A DNA stretch of 64,000 nt from Bacillus aquiflavi (GTDB lineage: Bacteria > Bacillota > Bacilli > Bacillales > Cytobacillaceae). A program made the position numbers and the translations under genes. Positions 23,667-33,270 of the stretch are shown piece by piece (positions within the stretch are counted from its first letter, which is position 1; every line of letters starts with the position of its first letter). The notes beneath the pieces were generated by a model. It was not told the DNA's origin. It did not search any database and saw only the letters and a list, made by a program, of their open reading frames with translations. Location: contig NZ_CP082780.1 of assembly GCF_019915265.1 (NCBI RefSeq), positions 1-64,000 on the forward strand, written 5' to 3'.

Positions 23667-24454
23667 ATATGATAAGGGGCTTTTTCATTAATTTGCAGTT
23701 TTTTACGAGTATACCGATTCCATTTCAACTATCAATGGATAAACAAGCAGTGAAACGATCAGTTCAAATGTTTCCGATCTTAGGAATATTGCAAGGCTTA
23801 CTTTACGCCAGTATTTTGTATGGCCTTATTCAGTGGACACCATTTACACCTCTTGCTTCTGCGTTTTTGTTTACGTTGTTCACGATTATCTTTACAGGCG
23901 GGCTTCATCTTGATGGTTGGATCGACACGAGCGATGCCTTTTTTTCTTATCGTGAGAAAGAGAAACGGCTTGAGATTATGAAAGATCCCCGTGTAGGGGC
24001 ATTTGGTGTTCTTTCGGTCATTATTTTATTAAGCAGCCGCTTTTTCTTTTTCTATGAAGTGACTTTATTTGTGCAGCCTAGCTCTTATTTTTTAGTGGCG
24101 CTTGTTCCTTTTTTAAGCAGAAGTATGATGGGATATTTTCTTTTATCAATTCAAACTGCCAAAAAAGAAGGACTCGGCTATTTTCTTCAACAAGCTGCTG
24201 ACAAGACTGCTTTATGGATTTACCCTTTTTATTTCTTCATCGTCTTTATTCTTTTAGCTATTTTTAATAAGGATGCCCTTTTCGGCGGTTTCATCTTATT
24301 ACTAGTCATTGTCTTCTTAGCCATTTTTTTCTTTTATAAAATAAGAAGCTGGTTTGGCGGGATTACTGGTGACGTATTAGGCGCTTCTGTGGAAGGAGCT
24401 GAGGCTGTATTATGGAGGACTGTTTGGCTATTACATTATTTCGTCATGGGATAA
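23663..24454 (+). CDS. cobS: adenosylcobinamide-GDP ribazoletransferase CobS
   Basis: 263 residues, membrane enzyme. N-terminus RGFFINLQFFTSIPIP is typical, followed by GGLHLDGWIDTSDAFFSYREKEKRLEIMKDPRVGAFGV with the conserved acidic Mg-binding residues, and GGITGDVLGASVEGAEAV near the end. It joins adenosylcobinamide-GDP to alpha-ribazole(-phosphate), the final loop-assembly step. ATGA overlap with the CobQ-like gene. Confidence 0.95.
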   Translation: MNMIRGFFINLQFFTSIPIPFQLSMDKQAVKRSVQMFPILGILQGLLYASILYGLIQWTPFTPLASAFLFTLFTIIFTGGLHLDGWIDTSDAFFSYREKEKRLEIMKDPRVGAFGVLSVIILLSSRFFFFYEVTLFVQPSSYFLVALVPFLSRSMMGYFLLSIQTAKKEGLGYFLQQAADKTALWIYPFYFFIVFILLAIFNKDALFGGFILLLVIVFLAIFFFYKIRSWFGGITGDVLGASVEGAEAVLWRTVWLLHYFVMG

Positions 24455-25038
24455 CTGATGATAATAAACGTCGAGCTTATATCGGCTGGACTAATTCACC
24501 TTTAAGTAAATCTGGAGTTGAACAATTATTGCAATTAAAACCGCAACTTAAAGCATATGAGCTTGTTTTTACAAGCGATTTATGCCGCTGTGTGGAAACA
24601 GCTAGCATTTTGTTTCGTGATGTTGCACATGAAAAAATAAATCAACTGCGAGAAATTCATTTCGGTGAATGGGAAGGTAAAACGTTCAACGAATTACAGC
24701 ATTATAAACAATATCAAAAATGGCTTTCTCATCCGCTTATGTATCGACCGCCAAATGGTGAAACATTTTCTGAGTTTACGACACGGATTGAGGGAGGCTG
24801 GAATCAAATAACGGAGAAGATTATTCGGGAGAAGTCGCGAAAAATAGCTGTTGTCACCCATGGAGGCGTCATTCGTTATTTGTTGTCAACGTACGCTCCA
24901 GTTAAGCGAGATTTTTGGGAATGGACAGTGCAGCATGGCCAGGGATATGAACTTATTTGGCCGTTAGCTGCTTTTAGGAGGGGTGAGCGATGCACTTCGT
25001 TACAGGCGGTGCCTTTAATGGCAAAAGAAAATGGGTAG
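24412..25038 (+). CDS. cobC: alpha-ribazole phosphatase (histidine phosphatase family), CobC
   Basis: 208 residues. The catalytic RHG motif sits at the N-terminus (ITLFRHGITDDN), followed by VFTSDLCRCVETA, LREIHFGEWEGKTFNE and the second His in VVTHGGVIRYLL. In this operon the expected role is dephosphorylating alpha-ribazole phosphate or adenosylcobalamin phosphate. A TTG at 24424 with GGAGG five bases upstream is an alternative start. It overlaps cobS by 43 bases and the next gene by 49. Confidence 0.88.
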   Translation: MEDCLAITLFRHGITDDNKRRAYIGWTNSPLSKSGVEQLLQLKPQLKAYELVFTSDLCRCVETASILFRDVAHEKINQLREIHFGEWEGKTFNELQHYKQYQKWLSHPLMYRPPNGETFSEFTTRIEGGWNQITEKIIREKSRKIAVVTHGGVIRYLLSTYAPVKRDFWEWTVQHGQGYELIWPLAAFRRGERCTSLQAVPLMAKENG

Positions 25039-25433
25039 AAGAGCGGTATCGACTGAAAGAACATCAGCATTACAAATGGATTTCTGCATATGAGCTGGAA
25101 GCTTGCCCAGAAAGCGTCTTTTGGGATGTGGAACAGTTTCTTATTTTAGAAGGGGTCGAGCAATGGATAAAAAAATTAGTTGAAAAATACAAAGATATCG
25201 AAACATGCCGCCAAAAATGGCACTACTTTTTACAAGGTTGGATTGATTTGGAAGCGCAAAAGCAAGACCGTACATTGATCATCATTGGATCCGATATTAC
25301 AAAGGGAATTGTTCCAGTGCAACAAGTAGATCGGCGCTGGCGTGATGTAACTGGCTGGGCATTTCAAGATGCAGCGAACGTTGCAGAACGCGTTGATGTT
25401 ATTTGGTATGGGTTAGCGACAAATTTAAAATAA
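24990..25433 (+). CDS. CobU-like paralogue with degenerate P-loop
   Basis: 147 residues. Start ATG 24990 has an excellent AGGAGG. The first residues MHFVTGGAFNGKRKWVEERY mimic a CobU P-loop (GGxxxGKR instead of GGxRSGKS). The C-terminal third (IIIGSDITKGIVPVQQVDRRWRDVTGWAFQDAANVAERVDVIWYGLATNLK) matches the CobU ending with its GIVP…RRWRD…QxxA pattern. The middle with the guanylylated His is missing. It could be a regulatory or specialised nucleotide-binding subunit; catalysis as a normal CobU is doubtful. Confidence 0.7.
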   Translation: MHFVTGGAFNGKRKWVEERYRLKEHQHYKWISAYELEACPESVFWDVEQFLILEGVEQWIKKLVEKYKDIETCRQKWHYFLQGWIDLEAQKQDRTLIIIGSDITKGIVPVQQVDRRWRDVTGWAFQDAANVAERVDVIWYGLATNLK

Positions 25434-25446
25434 AGGGGTAATGCAA

Positions 25447-26028
25447 ATGCGTATTTATACACGAACAGGTGATAAAGGAAAGACAAGTTTAATTGGCGGG
25501 CGTGTCGATAAGGACGATGTACGAGTTGAAGCATACGGTACTGTTGACGAAGTGAACTGTTTTGTCGGTCAAGCAATGACACAATTAGAAGGGGAACAAT
25601 TTCAAGATATTTTAGATGTTTTAGAGAAAATTCAGCATGAGCTTTTTGATTGCGGTGGTGATTTAGCCAATATTTCAAAAAAGCGGGAAATGAAATTAAC
25701 AGAGGATGCGGTTACTTTTTTGGAAGAGAAGATTGATGAATTTATTGAGGAAGCCCCAAAGCTTGAGCGCTTTATTTTACCAGGAGGAACTAAGGCAGCG
25801 GCATCGATCCATATTGCAAGAACAGTTACACGTCGCGCAGAACGATTAGTCGTCAAGCTAGCAAAAGCGGATTCAAATATGTCACAAATTACACAGCAGT
25901 TCCTTAATCGTCTATCAGACTTCTTTTTCGCACTGGCAAGAGTGATTAATTATCGTTCAAACATAAAAGATGTTGAGTATGAACGGAGTGCGGTTGTGTT
26001 TAGAAAAGGGAAGCGGAAGGAGAATTAA
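25447..26028 (+). CDS. pduO: corrinoid adenosyltransferase, PduO type
   Basis: 193 residues. YTRTGDKGKTSLIGG at the N-terminus, EAYGTVDEVNCFVGQA, the ATP-binding FILPGGTKAAASIHIARTVTRRAERL and the ending NRLSDFFFALARVINYR are hallmarks of PduO/MMAB-type ATP:cob(I)alamin adenosyltransferases. The enzyme adds the upper adenosyl ligand needed before CbiZ/CbiB steps. ATG 25447 is preferred over the ATG at 25441, which lies only three bases from the AAGGGG. Confidence 0.93.
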   Translation: MRIYTRTGDKGKTSLIGGRVDKDDVRVEAYGTVDEVNCFVGQAMTQLEGEQFQDILDVLEKIQHELFDCGGDLANISKKREMKLTEDAVTFLEEKIDEFIEEAPKLERFILPGGTKAAASIHIARTVTRRAERLVVKLAKADSNMSQITQQFLNRLSDFFFALARVINYRSNIKDVEYERSAVVFRKGKRKEN

Positions 26029-26034
26029 CAAGTA

Positions 26035-26526
26035 ATGACGGGAAGAAAACTGTCTTGGATTGCCCTATTTATCGCACTTTCAACTATTGGAGCAGCGATA
26101 AAAATACCAGCTTTAGTTGGCAGTGTCGCATTAGATGTTTTTCCAGCGCTCTTTGCTTCAGCGATGTTAGGTGGAGGCTTAGGTGCATTAATTGGAGCCT
26201 TAGGCCATTTATTATCAGCGGTTATTGTAGGAATGCCGTTAGGAGCGTTTCATTTTATCATTGCTTTAGAAATGGCATTTCTTGTCTGGGTGTTTGGCAG
26301 TTTATATAATAATGGAAAACGTAAAAGTGCTGCAATTCTTTTTATTTTAGGAAATACTTTCGCGGCACCGTTGCCATTTCTCTTTATGATGGGGAAGGCA
26401 TTTTATATCGGGATTGTTCCGTCTTTATTAATCGGTTCCATCTTAAATGTCATTGTTGCTATTGCAGTCATCCCACGTCTGTCGCCTGTTTTTAAAATGC
26501 TTTATTTAAAGGGAGAAACGAAGTGA
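26035..26526 (+). CDS. cblT: ECF-type alpha-ribazole transporter S component CblT
   Basis: 163 residues, five or six membrane helices, with the small-residue rich ECF S-component look (GAAIKIPALVGSVALDVFPALFASAMLGGGLGALIGALGHLLSA). Directly followed by the cblS-type kinase, the pairing described for alpha-ribazole salvage in Listeria and Geobacillus. It would need the shared EcfAA'T module, not in this window. Function rests on context and overall type. Confidence 0.8.
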   Translation: MTGRKLSWIALFIALSTIGAAIKIPALVGSVALDVFPALFASAMLGGGLGALIGALGHLLSAVIVGMPLGAFHFIIALEMAFLVWVFGSLYNNGKRKSAAILFILGNTFAAPLPFLFMMGKAFYIGIVPSLLIGSILNVIVAIAVIPRLSPVFKMLYLKGETK

Positions 26527-27254
26527 AACGAGACGTTGTAACAATTGAATTGAATCGGGAAGAGGTATTAGTCATTGCAAGTGATAATAGTGGTTCGATA
26601 GGTTTAAAGAAGAATGATTCTGTGCACGTACCATACGATATCGTTGCCTATTACAGCTTCCGTGTTGCCGTTATGGAGTGTATCGCAGCAGGAGCTGTTC
26701 CCTTTTCAGTCGTTATGCATAACTTTTGCGGGGATGAAGCCTTGAATGCATTAATAAGTGGTGTAAAACAAGGAATGAAGGAACTTTCCTTAAATCAGCT
26801 TGAGATTACAGGCAGTACTGAAAGTAACTTTCAAATGGAACAATCAGCATTGGGGATGATCGTATTAGGAAAACGAAATCATCTAACGGAAAACGATCTA
26901 TACCTTACTGACAATCTCCGCGTGGCTGTAATTGGCAGCCCATTAGTAGGTGAAGAGGTGATAACATCCAAACATGAAATCGCACCTCTATCATTATTTA
27001 AATGGGCTTTTGAACAAGATGGAATAAAGGCAATCCTTCCTGTTGGTTCAAAAGGAATTTTATTTGAACTAAATCAACTATTTACAAATTGTACATTCGA
27101 GTTACATCATGTAAAAGGAAAAGTTGATTTATTAAAATCATCTGGTCCGTCTACTTGCTTCATCATTGTTTATGTAGAAAAGATCACTTCAAGTTTAAAA
27201 GAAAATATCGGCAATTGGTTCCATCCGTTAACAATTCAGTGTGAAAAGGAATAG
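26523..27254 (+). CDS. cblS: alpha-ribazole kinase CblS (AIR-synthase-related)
   Basis: 243 residues from GTG 26523, which overlaps the cblT stop. The protein looks like the N-terminal half of PurM/ThiL-type kinases: ASDNSGSIGLKKNDSVHVPYDIVAYYSFRVAVMECIAAGAVP, with the DN/GSIG metal-ATP motif. CblS phosphorylates imported alpha-ribazole to alpha-ribazole phosphate, giving the lower ligand without CobT. Last gene of the operon; a hairpin follows at 27306. Confidence 0.8.
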   Translation: MKRDVVTIELNREEVLVIASDNSGSIGLKKNDSVHVPYDIVAYYSFRVAVMECIAAGAVPFSVVMHNFCGDEALNALISGVKQGMKELSLNQLEITGSTESNFQMEQSALGMIVLGKRNHLTENDLYLTDNLRVAVIGSPLVGEEVITSKHEIAPLSLFKWAFEQDGIKAILPVGSKGILFELNQLFTNCTFELHHVKGKVDLLKSSGPSTCFIIVYVEKITSSLKENIGNWFHPLTIQCEKE

Positions 27255-27305
27255 TAAGAAAAAGTCGCAGCTTAAAAGATTGGAAACTTAATTGATTAAG
27301 GCATT

Positions 27306-27336
27306 AGGGAGGTGAAAACCTCCCTTCATTATTTTA
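27306..27336 (+). terminator. terminator of the cobalamin operon
   Basis: AGGGAGGT (27306-27313), GAAA-type loop, ACCTCCCT (27318-27325), then a T-rich but interrupted tail. Confidence 0.7.
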
Positions 27337-27974
27337 GTTGGTGAAGATCCATAAAAAATGAGTGAAGATTAACTATTCAAAAGTAATATCCATCAAAATT
27401 TAGTAACAATATTGTAATTTTAATGATTAGAAATTAAGTGCGATAATCAATTGTAAATAAAGATACTGGGATAAGTAACACTGGCTTATTAGGAATCCCT
27501 TAAATAAAAACTATACTAATGAGATAACCTTAAAAAAGTGATATGTATAGACGGATTTTTTCCATTCTTACAAGAGTAAATTGTGGAATCATTGTTAAAT
27601 TTACACTTAACATTAGCTTTGAGTCTTTTGTAATGATGATTCCGGAACAATTGAACAATTAATGAACTACTAAAACAAAGCCATGTGCCTATATAAGCAG
27701 TCAATACCAACGTGAGGCTAACGTAGTGAACGATTGACTGCTTTTGTTATTTATTTTATCTATTTTTTACTTTAATCAACCGATGATTTTCCCCAATATT
27801 TCATGACTGATATTTTGGAAATAGAAGGCATGTAAAAATGAAAAAAAGGATTTAATCAAGCTGCACGAATCATACATATAAAACAAATAACAGCGACTAT
27901 AAATAATATTTCTCTATCTTTTATTAGAAAGTGTTAAAATATAAAGGTGCCAATTTTAAAATGGAGGTCCAAAC
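27337..27974. other. intergenic region between cblS and ddl
   Basis: AT-rich. It holds an inverted repeat AGCAGTCAAT (27696-27705) / ATTGACTGCT (27733-27742) followed by TTTTGTT, a terminator-like hairpin reading rightward with no gene upstream of it. A 64-codon leftward frame at 27516-27710 has no good start site and no recognisable family. The ddl promoter is probably close to TTAAAATAT at 27938. Confidence 0.4.
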
Positions 27975-29060
27975 ATGAAAACGAAATTAGGATTGCTATA
28001 TGGTGGAAAGTCTGCAGAGCATAAGGTGTCATTACAAACGGCATTGGCTGTTATTCATGCATTAGATTTTAATAAATATGATATTTATCCAATTTATATA
28101 AATGAACAAGGACAATGGATAAAAGGCGAGCAACTAGCAGGGCCAGTTGACGAAATAAAAGCATTGCAGTTTTTTGAAGGAACATCATTAAGTCCAGTAT
28201 CAATTGCTCAAGAAAATTTTCTTAATGAAACTCATCAAGAAGCAGAAAGACCTTTTGATGTTATTTTTCCCCTTTTACATGGTCCTAATGGGGAAGATGG
28301 AACCGTCCAAGGACTACTTGAAATTTTAAACATACCATATGTAGGAAACGGGGTACTTTCCTCTGCTGCTGGTATGGATAAAGTGATTATGAAAAATATT
28401 TTTGCTCATGCCGGTCTTGACCAAGTTCATTATGTTTCATTTATTCGCAGTGATTGGGAAAGTGAGAAAGAAGAGGTTTATAAAAAGGTAGAGGAGGAAC
28501 TTGGTTATCCGTGTTTTGTCAAACCAGCAAATTTAGGTTCAAGTGTAGGAATTAGTAAATGTACGAATAGAATTGAGCTTGAACAGGCTTTTACTGAAGC
28601 ATTCCAGTATGATCGAAAAATTATTATCGAACAAGGAGTGACTGCGCGCGAGATCGAAATTGGTGTATTAGGCAATGAAGCTCCAAAATGTTCAATAGCT
28701 GGGGAAATAGTACCGAAAGTAGATTTTTACGACTACAAGGCGAAATATGAGGATGGCAATACGGCATTAATTATTCCTGCAGAAGTTACAGATAAGCAAT
28801 ATGAAAAATTAACAGCAATGGCTTTAAAGGCTTTTAAAGCATTAGATTGTTCAGGACTTGTTCGTGCAGATTTCTTTATCACTGAAGATGGAAAAATATT
28901 AATGAATGAAATTAATACAATGCCTGGATTTACACCGTTCAGTATGTTCCCGCTTTTATGGAAACATACTGGTGTTGATTATCCTTCATTAATTGAAAAA
29001 CTCATTTCATTAGCAATCGAAAGACATGAAGAGAAGCAAAAAATAAAGCACACGTTTTAA
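27975..29060 (+). CDS. ddl: D-alanine--D-alanine ligase
   Basis: 361 residues, ATP-grasp. [17 protein letters not shown] at the N-terminus is the classic first motif, followed by [32 protein letters not shown], and [30 protein letters not shown] with the Mg ligands. It makes the D-Ala-D-Ala dipeptide for peptidoglycan and sits next to murF, which uses it. GGAGG upstream of ATG 27975. Tyr/Ser residues of the omega loop (YDYKAKY) indicate a D-Ala and not a D-lactate ligase. Confidence 0.96.
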   Translation: MKTKLGLLYGGKSAEHKVSLQTALAVIHALDFNKYDIYPIYINEQGQWIKGEQLAGPVDEIKALQFFEGTSLSPVSIAQENFLNETHQEAERPFDVIFPLLHGPNGEDGTVQGLLEILNIPYVGNGVLSSAAGMDKVIMKNIFAHAGLDQVHYVSFIRSDWESEKEEVYKKVEEELGYPCFVKPANLGSSVGISKCTNRIELEQAFTEAFQYDRKIIIEQGVTAREIEIGVLGNEAPKCSIAGEIVPKVDFYDYKAKYEDGNTALIIPAEVTDKQYEKLTAMALKAFKALDCSGLVRADFFITEDGKILMNEINTMPGFTPFSMFPLLWKHTGVDYPSLIEKLISLAIERHEEKQKIKHTF

Positions 29061-29087
29061 GTAAATTTTTCCATAAGGAGAGGTTCA

Positions 29088-30467
29088 ATGATTCAAAAAA
29101 CGCTTAAACAGCTAGCTGAAATAATAAAAATTGACAATGATATATCGAAGTTCCAACAAACAATGATTTCTGGTATTTGTATTGACTCACGTAAACTTGA
29201 AAAGGGAAATTTATTTGTTCCGCTTAAAGGTGAAAATGTTGACGGTCATAAATTTGTTGAAGCAGCAATTAAAAACGGAGCAGCTGCGGCTCTTTGGCAA
29301 AAGGATATGCCAAATCCACCTTTGCATTTACCGTTGTTAATCGTTGAAGATACGTTATTAGCAATACAACAGTTGGCCAGAAGTTATCGTAAACAATTAA
29401 ACATAAAAGTCATTGGAATTACGGGAAGTAATGGTAAAACAACAACGAAAGATATGACAGCACATTTATTGTCATTAAAATATAAAGTTCAAAAGACCGA
29501 AGGAAATTATAACAATCATCTTGGTTTGCCATTAACGATTTTACAATTAAGGGAAGATACTGAATTTGCTGTGTTAGAAATGGGAATGAACCATCCTGGT
29601 GAAATTGACTTTTTAACAAAGCTTGCTCTTCCAGACGCAGTTGTCATTACGAATATAGGAGAATCCCATCTTGAAAATTTAGGTTCTAGGGCAGGAATTG
29701 CGGCTGCGAAACTTGAAATTATGAACGGGCTTCAAGATAATGGATTAGTTGTTTATTACGGTGATGAGCTTTTATTAAAGGAATATTTTGATCAATATTA
29801 CGGAAACGCTGTTGTCAAAACATTCGGAAGAGAAAAGTCAAACGATCTGTTCCCAAACGATATGGAACAGGGAGAAAAGGGAAATTATTTCTCTATCAAT
29901 AAGCAAGAAGGAAATTTTTATTTACCTGTATTAGGAATACACAATGTATTAAATGCGCTTGCCGCAATGCAAGTTGCCCATCATTTTCACATTCCGTTTG
30001 CGATTATGAACGAAGGATTCGCTCATTTAAAGTTAACAGGTATGCGGATGGAGCTAGTTAAAGGAGCAAAAGGTGAAAAAATTATTAATGATGCGTACAA
30101 TGCTAGCCCTACTTCGATGAAAGCGGCATTTGAATTAATCGAAAGTATGAAAGGGTATAAACGAAAAATAGTTGTGCTCGGGGATATTTTAGAATTAGGA
30201 ACAGAAACAGAGGCTTATCATGAAGCAATCGGGAACTTATTAGATCCTGATCAAATTGACTATGTTTTTACATATGGAAAGCTTGGGGAAAAGATTGCAG
30301 ACGGAGCAAAAAAATCATTTCCAGCAAATAGACTATTTTCATTTTTAGAAAAAGAAGTATTATTAATAACGGAATTAAAAGCACGGACAACGGGAGATGA
30401 AATCATTTTAGTTAAAGCATCTAGAGCAATGAAGCTTGAACAAGTTGTCGATGCATTAACAAAATAA
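29088..30467 (+). CDS. murF: UDP-MurNAc-tripeptide--D-Ala-D-Ala ligase
   Basis: 459 residues with Mur ligase order: N-terminal UDP-binding domain (SGICIDSRKLEKGNLFVPLKGENVDGH), P-loop ITGSNGKTTTKDM near 110, YNNHLGLPLTIL, VITNIGESHLENLGS, and the C-terminal domain beginning INDAYNASPTSMKAA. It adds D-Ala-D-Ala to the UDP-MurNAc-tripeptide in the cytoplasm. It is 27 bases after ddl; a strong terminator follows. Confidence 0.96.
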   Translation: MIQKTLKQLAEIIKIDNDISKFQQTMISGICIDSRKLEKGNLFVPLKGENVDGHKFVEAAIKNGAAAALWQKDMPNPPLHLPLLIVEDTLLAIQQLARSYRKQLNIKVIGITGSNGKTTTKDMTAHLLSLKYKVQKTEGNYNNHLGLPLTILQLREDTEFAVLEMGMNHPGEIDFLTKLALPDAVVITNIGESHLENLGSRAGIAAAKLEIMNGLQDNGLVVYYGDELLLKEYFDQYYGNAVVKTFGREKSNDLFPNDMEQGEKGNYFSINKQEGNFYLPVLGIHNVLNALAAMQVAHHFHIPFAIMNEGFAHLKLTGMRMELVKGAKGEKIINDAYNASPTSMKAAFELIESMKGYKRKIVVLGDILELGTETEAYHEAIGNLLDPDQIDYVFTYGKLGEKIADGAKKSFPANRLFSFLEKEVLLITELKARTTGDEIILVKASRAMKLEQVVDALTK

Positions 30468-30483
30468 ATGGTATATTTTGAAT

Positions 30484-30514
30484 GAGTGGGAGATGAAAGC
30501 ATCTCCCACTCGTT
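30484..30514 (+). terminator. terminator after murF
   Basis: GAGTGGGAGATG, AAAG loop, CATCTCCCACTC: a 12-bp perfect stem followed by GTTCATTCT. Confidence 0.75.
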
Positions 30515-30660
30515 CATTCTAGATTACAGGATGGATGTCCTATAAAACATTTCAATTTCTTTCATTATACATGCGTAATGTTTTTCTCTTGTCTTCATCA
30601 TTTTTGTATGATAAAAGTCGTGTTTGTACAAAATAAAAGGGGAAGAAAAATGTTAAATGT

Positions 30661-31377
30661 ATGGTGATGATGATGACGATCGGTTGTTTATGTATTCATG
30701 GCTTTACTGGTAATCCGAATGAAATAAAACCTCTTGTCAATTATCTTAATGAAAAAACAAATTGGCTGTTAGCTGTTCCAACATTACCGGGGCATGGTGA
30801 AACTTTAAGCTTAAAGGGAATACGTTATGAGGAATGGCTTGAACATGCAGAAGCTGAGTTAAAAGTCCTGCTGAATAAGTGTGAAACCGTTTATGTAATC
30901 GGTTTTTCAATGGGCGGCCTAATTGCGAGCTATTTAGCAACTCATTATCCAGTCAAAAAGCTTGTGTTGCTAAGTGCTGCAGCACGTTACATTAATTTAA
31001 AACAGTTAGCTGCTGATATTGCAGAAATGATAAGAGACTCATTTCGAGGCAATTTAGCTCATAACGACTTGTTCCTTAGATATAAAACAAAGATAAGAAA
31101 TACGCCGATAGAGGCAACGAGACAGTTTCGAACGCTCGTTTCAACTATACGCCCAATGCTCGCAAACATTACGATTCCTACTTTTATTGCTCAAGGAGAA
31201 ATAGATGGGATTGTTCCGCCGAAGACGGCTCGCTATTTATACGATGTCATTAATGCACAAGAAAAAAAACTTATTTTTTTAAAAGAATGTAAACATCTTA
31301 TTTGCCATTGCAACGAGAGAGATAAATTGTTTGCGGAGGTTCTAGCTTTTCTAAAACGTCAACAAATATCGTTATAA
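30661..31377 (+). CDS. alpha/beta-hydrolase (carboxylesterase/monoacylglycerol-lipase-like)
   Basis: 238 residues. IHGFTGNP carries the oxyanion-hole HG, GFSMGG the nucleophile Ser (about residue 83), GEIDGIVPP the Asp and KHLICH the His. Size and motifs fit Est30-type esterases. A five-codon ORF (ATG 30650, MLNVW, stop) with AAAAGGGGAAG upstream overlaps the TGATGATGATG run in which this gene starts. Initiation is therefore probably coupled and the exact ATG (30661 to 30673) is unsure. Confidence 0.8.
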   Translation: MVMMMTIGCLCIHGFTGNPNEIKPLVNYLNEKTNWLLAVPTLPGHGETLSLKGIRYEEWLEHAEAELKVLLNKCETVYVIGFSMGGLIASYLATHYPVKKLVLLSAAARYINLKQLAADIAEMIRDSFRGNLAHNDLFLRYKTKIRNTPIEATRQFRTLVSTIRPMLANITIPTFIAQGEIDGIVPPKTARYLYDVINAQEKKLIFLKECKHLICHCNERDKLFAEVLAFLKRQQISL

Positions 31378-31794
31378 ATGAAAAATTGAAAATGGAACAA
31401 TCATCATGCCTTTTGGCTAATATTGCATTTCCTACTTTCAAATGATAAAATTAATCTCAAAGTGTCAAAAAGAGAGTTCTTTTTTTCATGGACATGCTCC
31501 CGTTGGAGAATGTCTTTTTTGCTCAACAGACCATTTAGTCTGCAGAATCATTCATTGATTTCTGAACGAGAGACATTATTTTTATAAAGTCTTTAACCGC
31601 TATTCTTTGAACGATCACATTTAATCATCCTACAGCTGGTTAAAATAGTTATCACAAAGGGTAGAATGCTTTATAATAATTAGGTTGATGGCCATATGAC
31701 GGGAACATTTGAATGAGAACGGAGGACCAGGGCAAACATTTCGTTTTTTTTTTTAAAGATAAATTTTTGTGTAAGTTGAAGGAGAATGAAAAAA
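31378..31794. other. intergenic region upstream of cshA
   Basis: Holds a terminator hairpin GACATGCTCC (31490-31499) / GGAGAATGTC followed by T6. A promoter TTATCA (31649-31654), 17-base spacer, TATAAT (31672-31677) follows. The cshA leader is about 110 bases with a T11 run near 31746. No other feature seen. Confidence 0.55.
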
Positions 31795-33240
31795 TTGACT
31801 AAGTTTCAAGACCTAGGGTTAAGTCCCTCTACAATGAAAGCAGTGAAACGAATGGGATTTGAAGAAGCAACCCCTATTCAGGCTGAGGCGATTCCATTAA
31901 GCTTAAAAAAGCTTGACATTATCGGACAAGCACAAACCGGTACAGGAAAAACCGCAGCATTTGGTATTCCTTTAGTTGAAAAAGTTGATATGAAAAATGA
32001 TTCAATTCAAGGAATTATTGTCGCTCCAACGAGAGAACTGGCAATACAAGTGTCTGAAGAATTATATAAAATTGGCTACGGAAAGCGGGTACGTGTACTA
32101 TCGATTTTCGGAGGCCAAGATATAAGCAGACAAATTCGTGCTTTAAAGAAAAAACCACAAATTATTGTCGGTACACCAGGACGAATATTAGATCATATTA
32201 ATCGAAGAACGCTTCGTTTGGAAAATGTTCACACAGCCGTTCTTGATGAAGCTGATGAAATGCTGAACATGGGCTTTATTGAAGATATTGAGGCGATTTT
32301 GGCGCAAATCCCAACAGAACGTCAAACGTTGCTATTTTCAGCAACAATGCCAGCTCCAATTCAAAGAATGGCTGAAAAATTTATGAAGAATCCAACAGTC
32401 GTCCGAGTAAAAGCGAAAGAAATGACCGTTCCTCAAATCGAACAATATTACTTGGAAGTTCAGGAGAAAAATAAGTTTGATATATTAACTCGGTTACTTG
32501 ATATCCAATCCCCTGAACTAGCAATCGTATTTGGAAGAACGAAACGGCGGGTAGATGAATTAGCTGAGGCGTTGAACTTACGGGGATATATGGCTGAAGG
32601 AATTCATGGGGATTTAAGCCAAGCAAAGCGGTTATCGGTGTTACGCAAGTTTAAAGAAGGGACAATTGACGTACTTGTTGCAACAGATGTTGCCGCAAGG
32701 GGATTGGACATTTCTGGAGTAACTCATGTATATAACTTCGATATCCCACAAGATCCAGAAAGTTATGTACACCGTATTGGACGTACTGGTCGTGCCGGAA
32801 AAACAGGTATGGCGATAACGTTTATTACGAGCAGAGAAAAGCCGTATTTAAAAATAGTTGAAAAAACGACGAAACGGCCGATGGATAGAATAAAGCCGCC
32901 AACTCTGGATGAAGCACTTGAAGGTCAACAGCGAGTGACAATGGACAAAATATTGCACACAATTGAAGCGAATAACATTCAATATTATAAACAACCAGCA
33001 GAGTCGCTATTAAATGAGCATAATGCTACAACGATAATAGCTGCAGCTTTAAAGCTATTAACGAAAGAGCCTGAAACAGTTCCAGTAAAGTTAACCGAGG
33101 AACCGCCACTAGCTTCTAAAAGAGAAAAGAAATCGTATGATCGAAGAAAGGGCAACGATGGCGGAAGAAAAAAATCGTCTTACAGATCACGCTCTAACTC
33201 GAAACGTGGAAATTATTCAAGATCAAAAAGCTATAGATAA
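31795..33240 (+). CDS. cshA: DEAD-box ATP-dependent RNA helicase CshA
   Basis: About 481 residues. Helicase motifs in order: GFEEATPIQ (Q), AQTGTGKT (I), PTRELAIQ (Ia), TPGR (Ib), DEAD (II), SATMP (III), [13 protein letters not shown] (IV), [11 protein letters not shown] (V), [10 protein letters not shown] (VI). The tail is basic with Arg/Ser/Gly-rich residues for RNA binding. It is associated with the RNA degradosome and cold adaptation in Bacillus. TTG 31795 gives the family-typical [10 protein letters not shown] and has AAGGAG ten bases upstream; the ATG at 31786 abuts the AAGGAGA. Confidence 0.95.
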   Translation: MTKFQDLGLSPSTMKAVKRMGFEEATPIQAEAIPLSLKKLDIIGQAQTGTGKTAAFGIPLVEKVDMKNDSIQGIIVAPTRELAIQVSEELYKIGYGKRVRVLSIFGGQDISRQIRALKKKPQIIVGTPGRILDHINRRTLRLENVHTAVLDEADEMLNMGFIEDIEAILAQIPTERQTLLFSATMPAPIQRMAEKFMKNPTVVRVKAKEMTVPQIEQYYLEVQEKNKFDILTRLLDIQSPELAIVFGRTKRRVDELAEALNLRGYMAEGIHGDLSQAKRLSVLRKFKEGTIDVLVATDVAARGLDISGVTHVYNFDIPQDPESYVHRIGRTGRAGKTGMAITFITSREKPYLKIVEKTTKRPMDRIKPPTLDEALEGQQRVTMDKILHTIEANNIQYYKQPAESLLNEHNATTIIAAALKLLTKEPETVPVKLTEEPPLASKREKKSYDRRKGNDGGRKKSSYRSRSNSKRGNYSRSKSYR

Positions 33241-33246
33241 AGAAGG

Positions 33247-33270
33247 AGAGCCGCATGGCTCTTTTTTATT
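33247..33270 (+). terminator. terminator after cshA
   Basis: GAGCC, GCAT loop, GGCTC, followed by T6. Confidence 0.75.

Noticed and set aside
27516-27710. 64-codon leftward frame with a hydrophobic start
   Set aside because: No convincing ribosome binding site and no recognised family; kept only as a note on the intergenic region.
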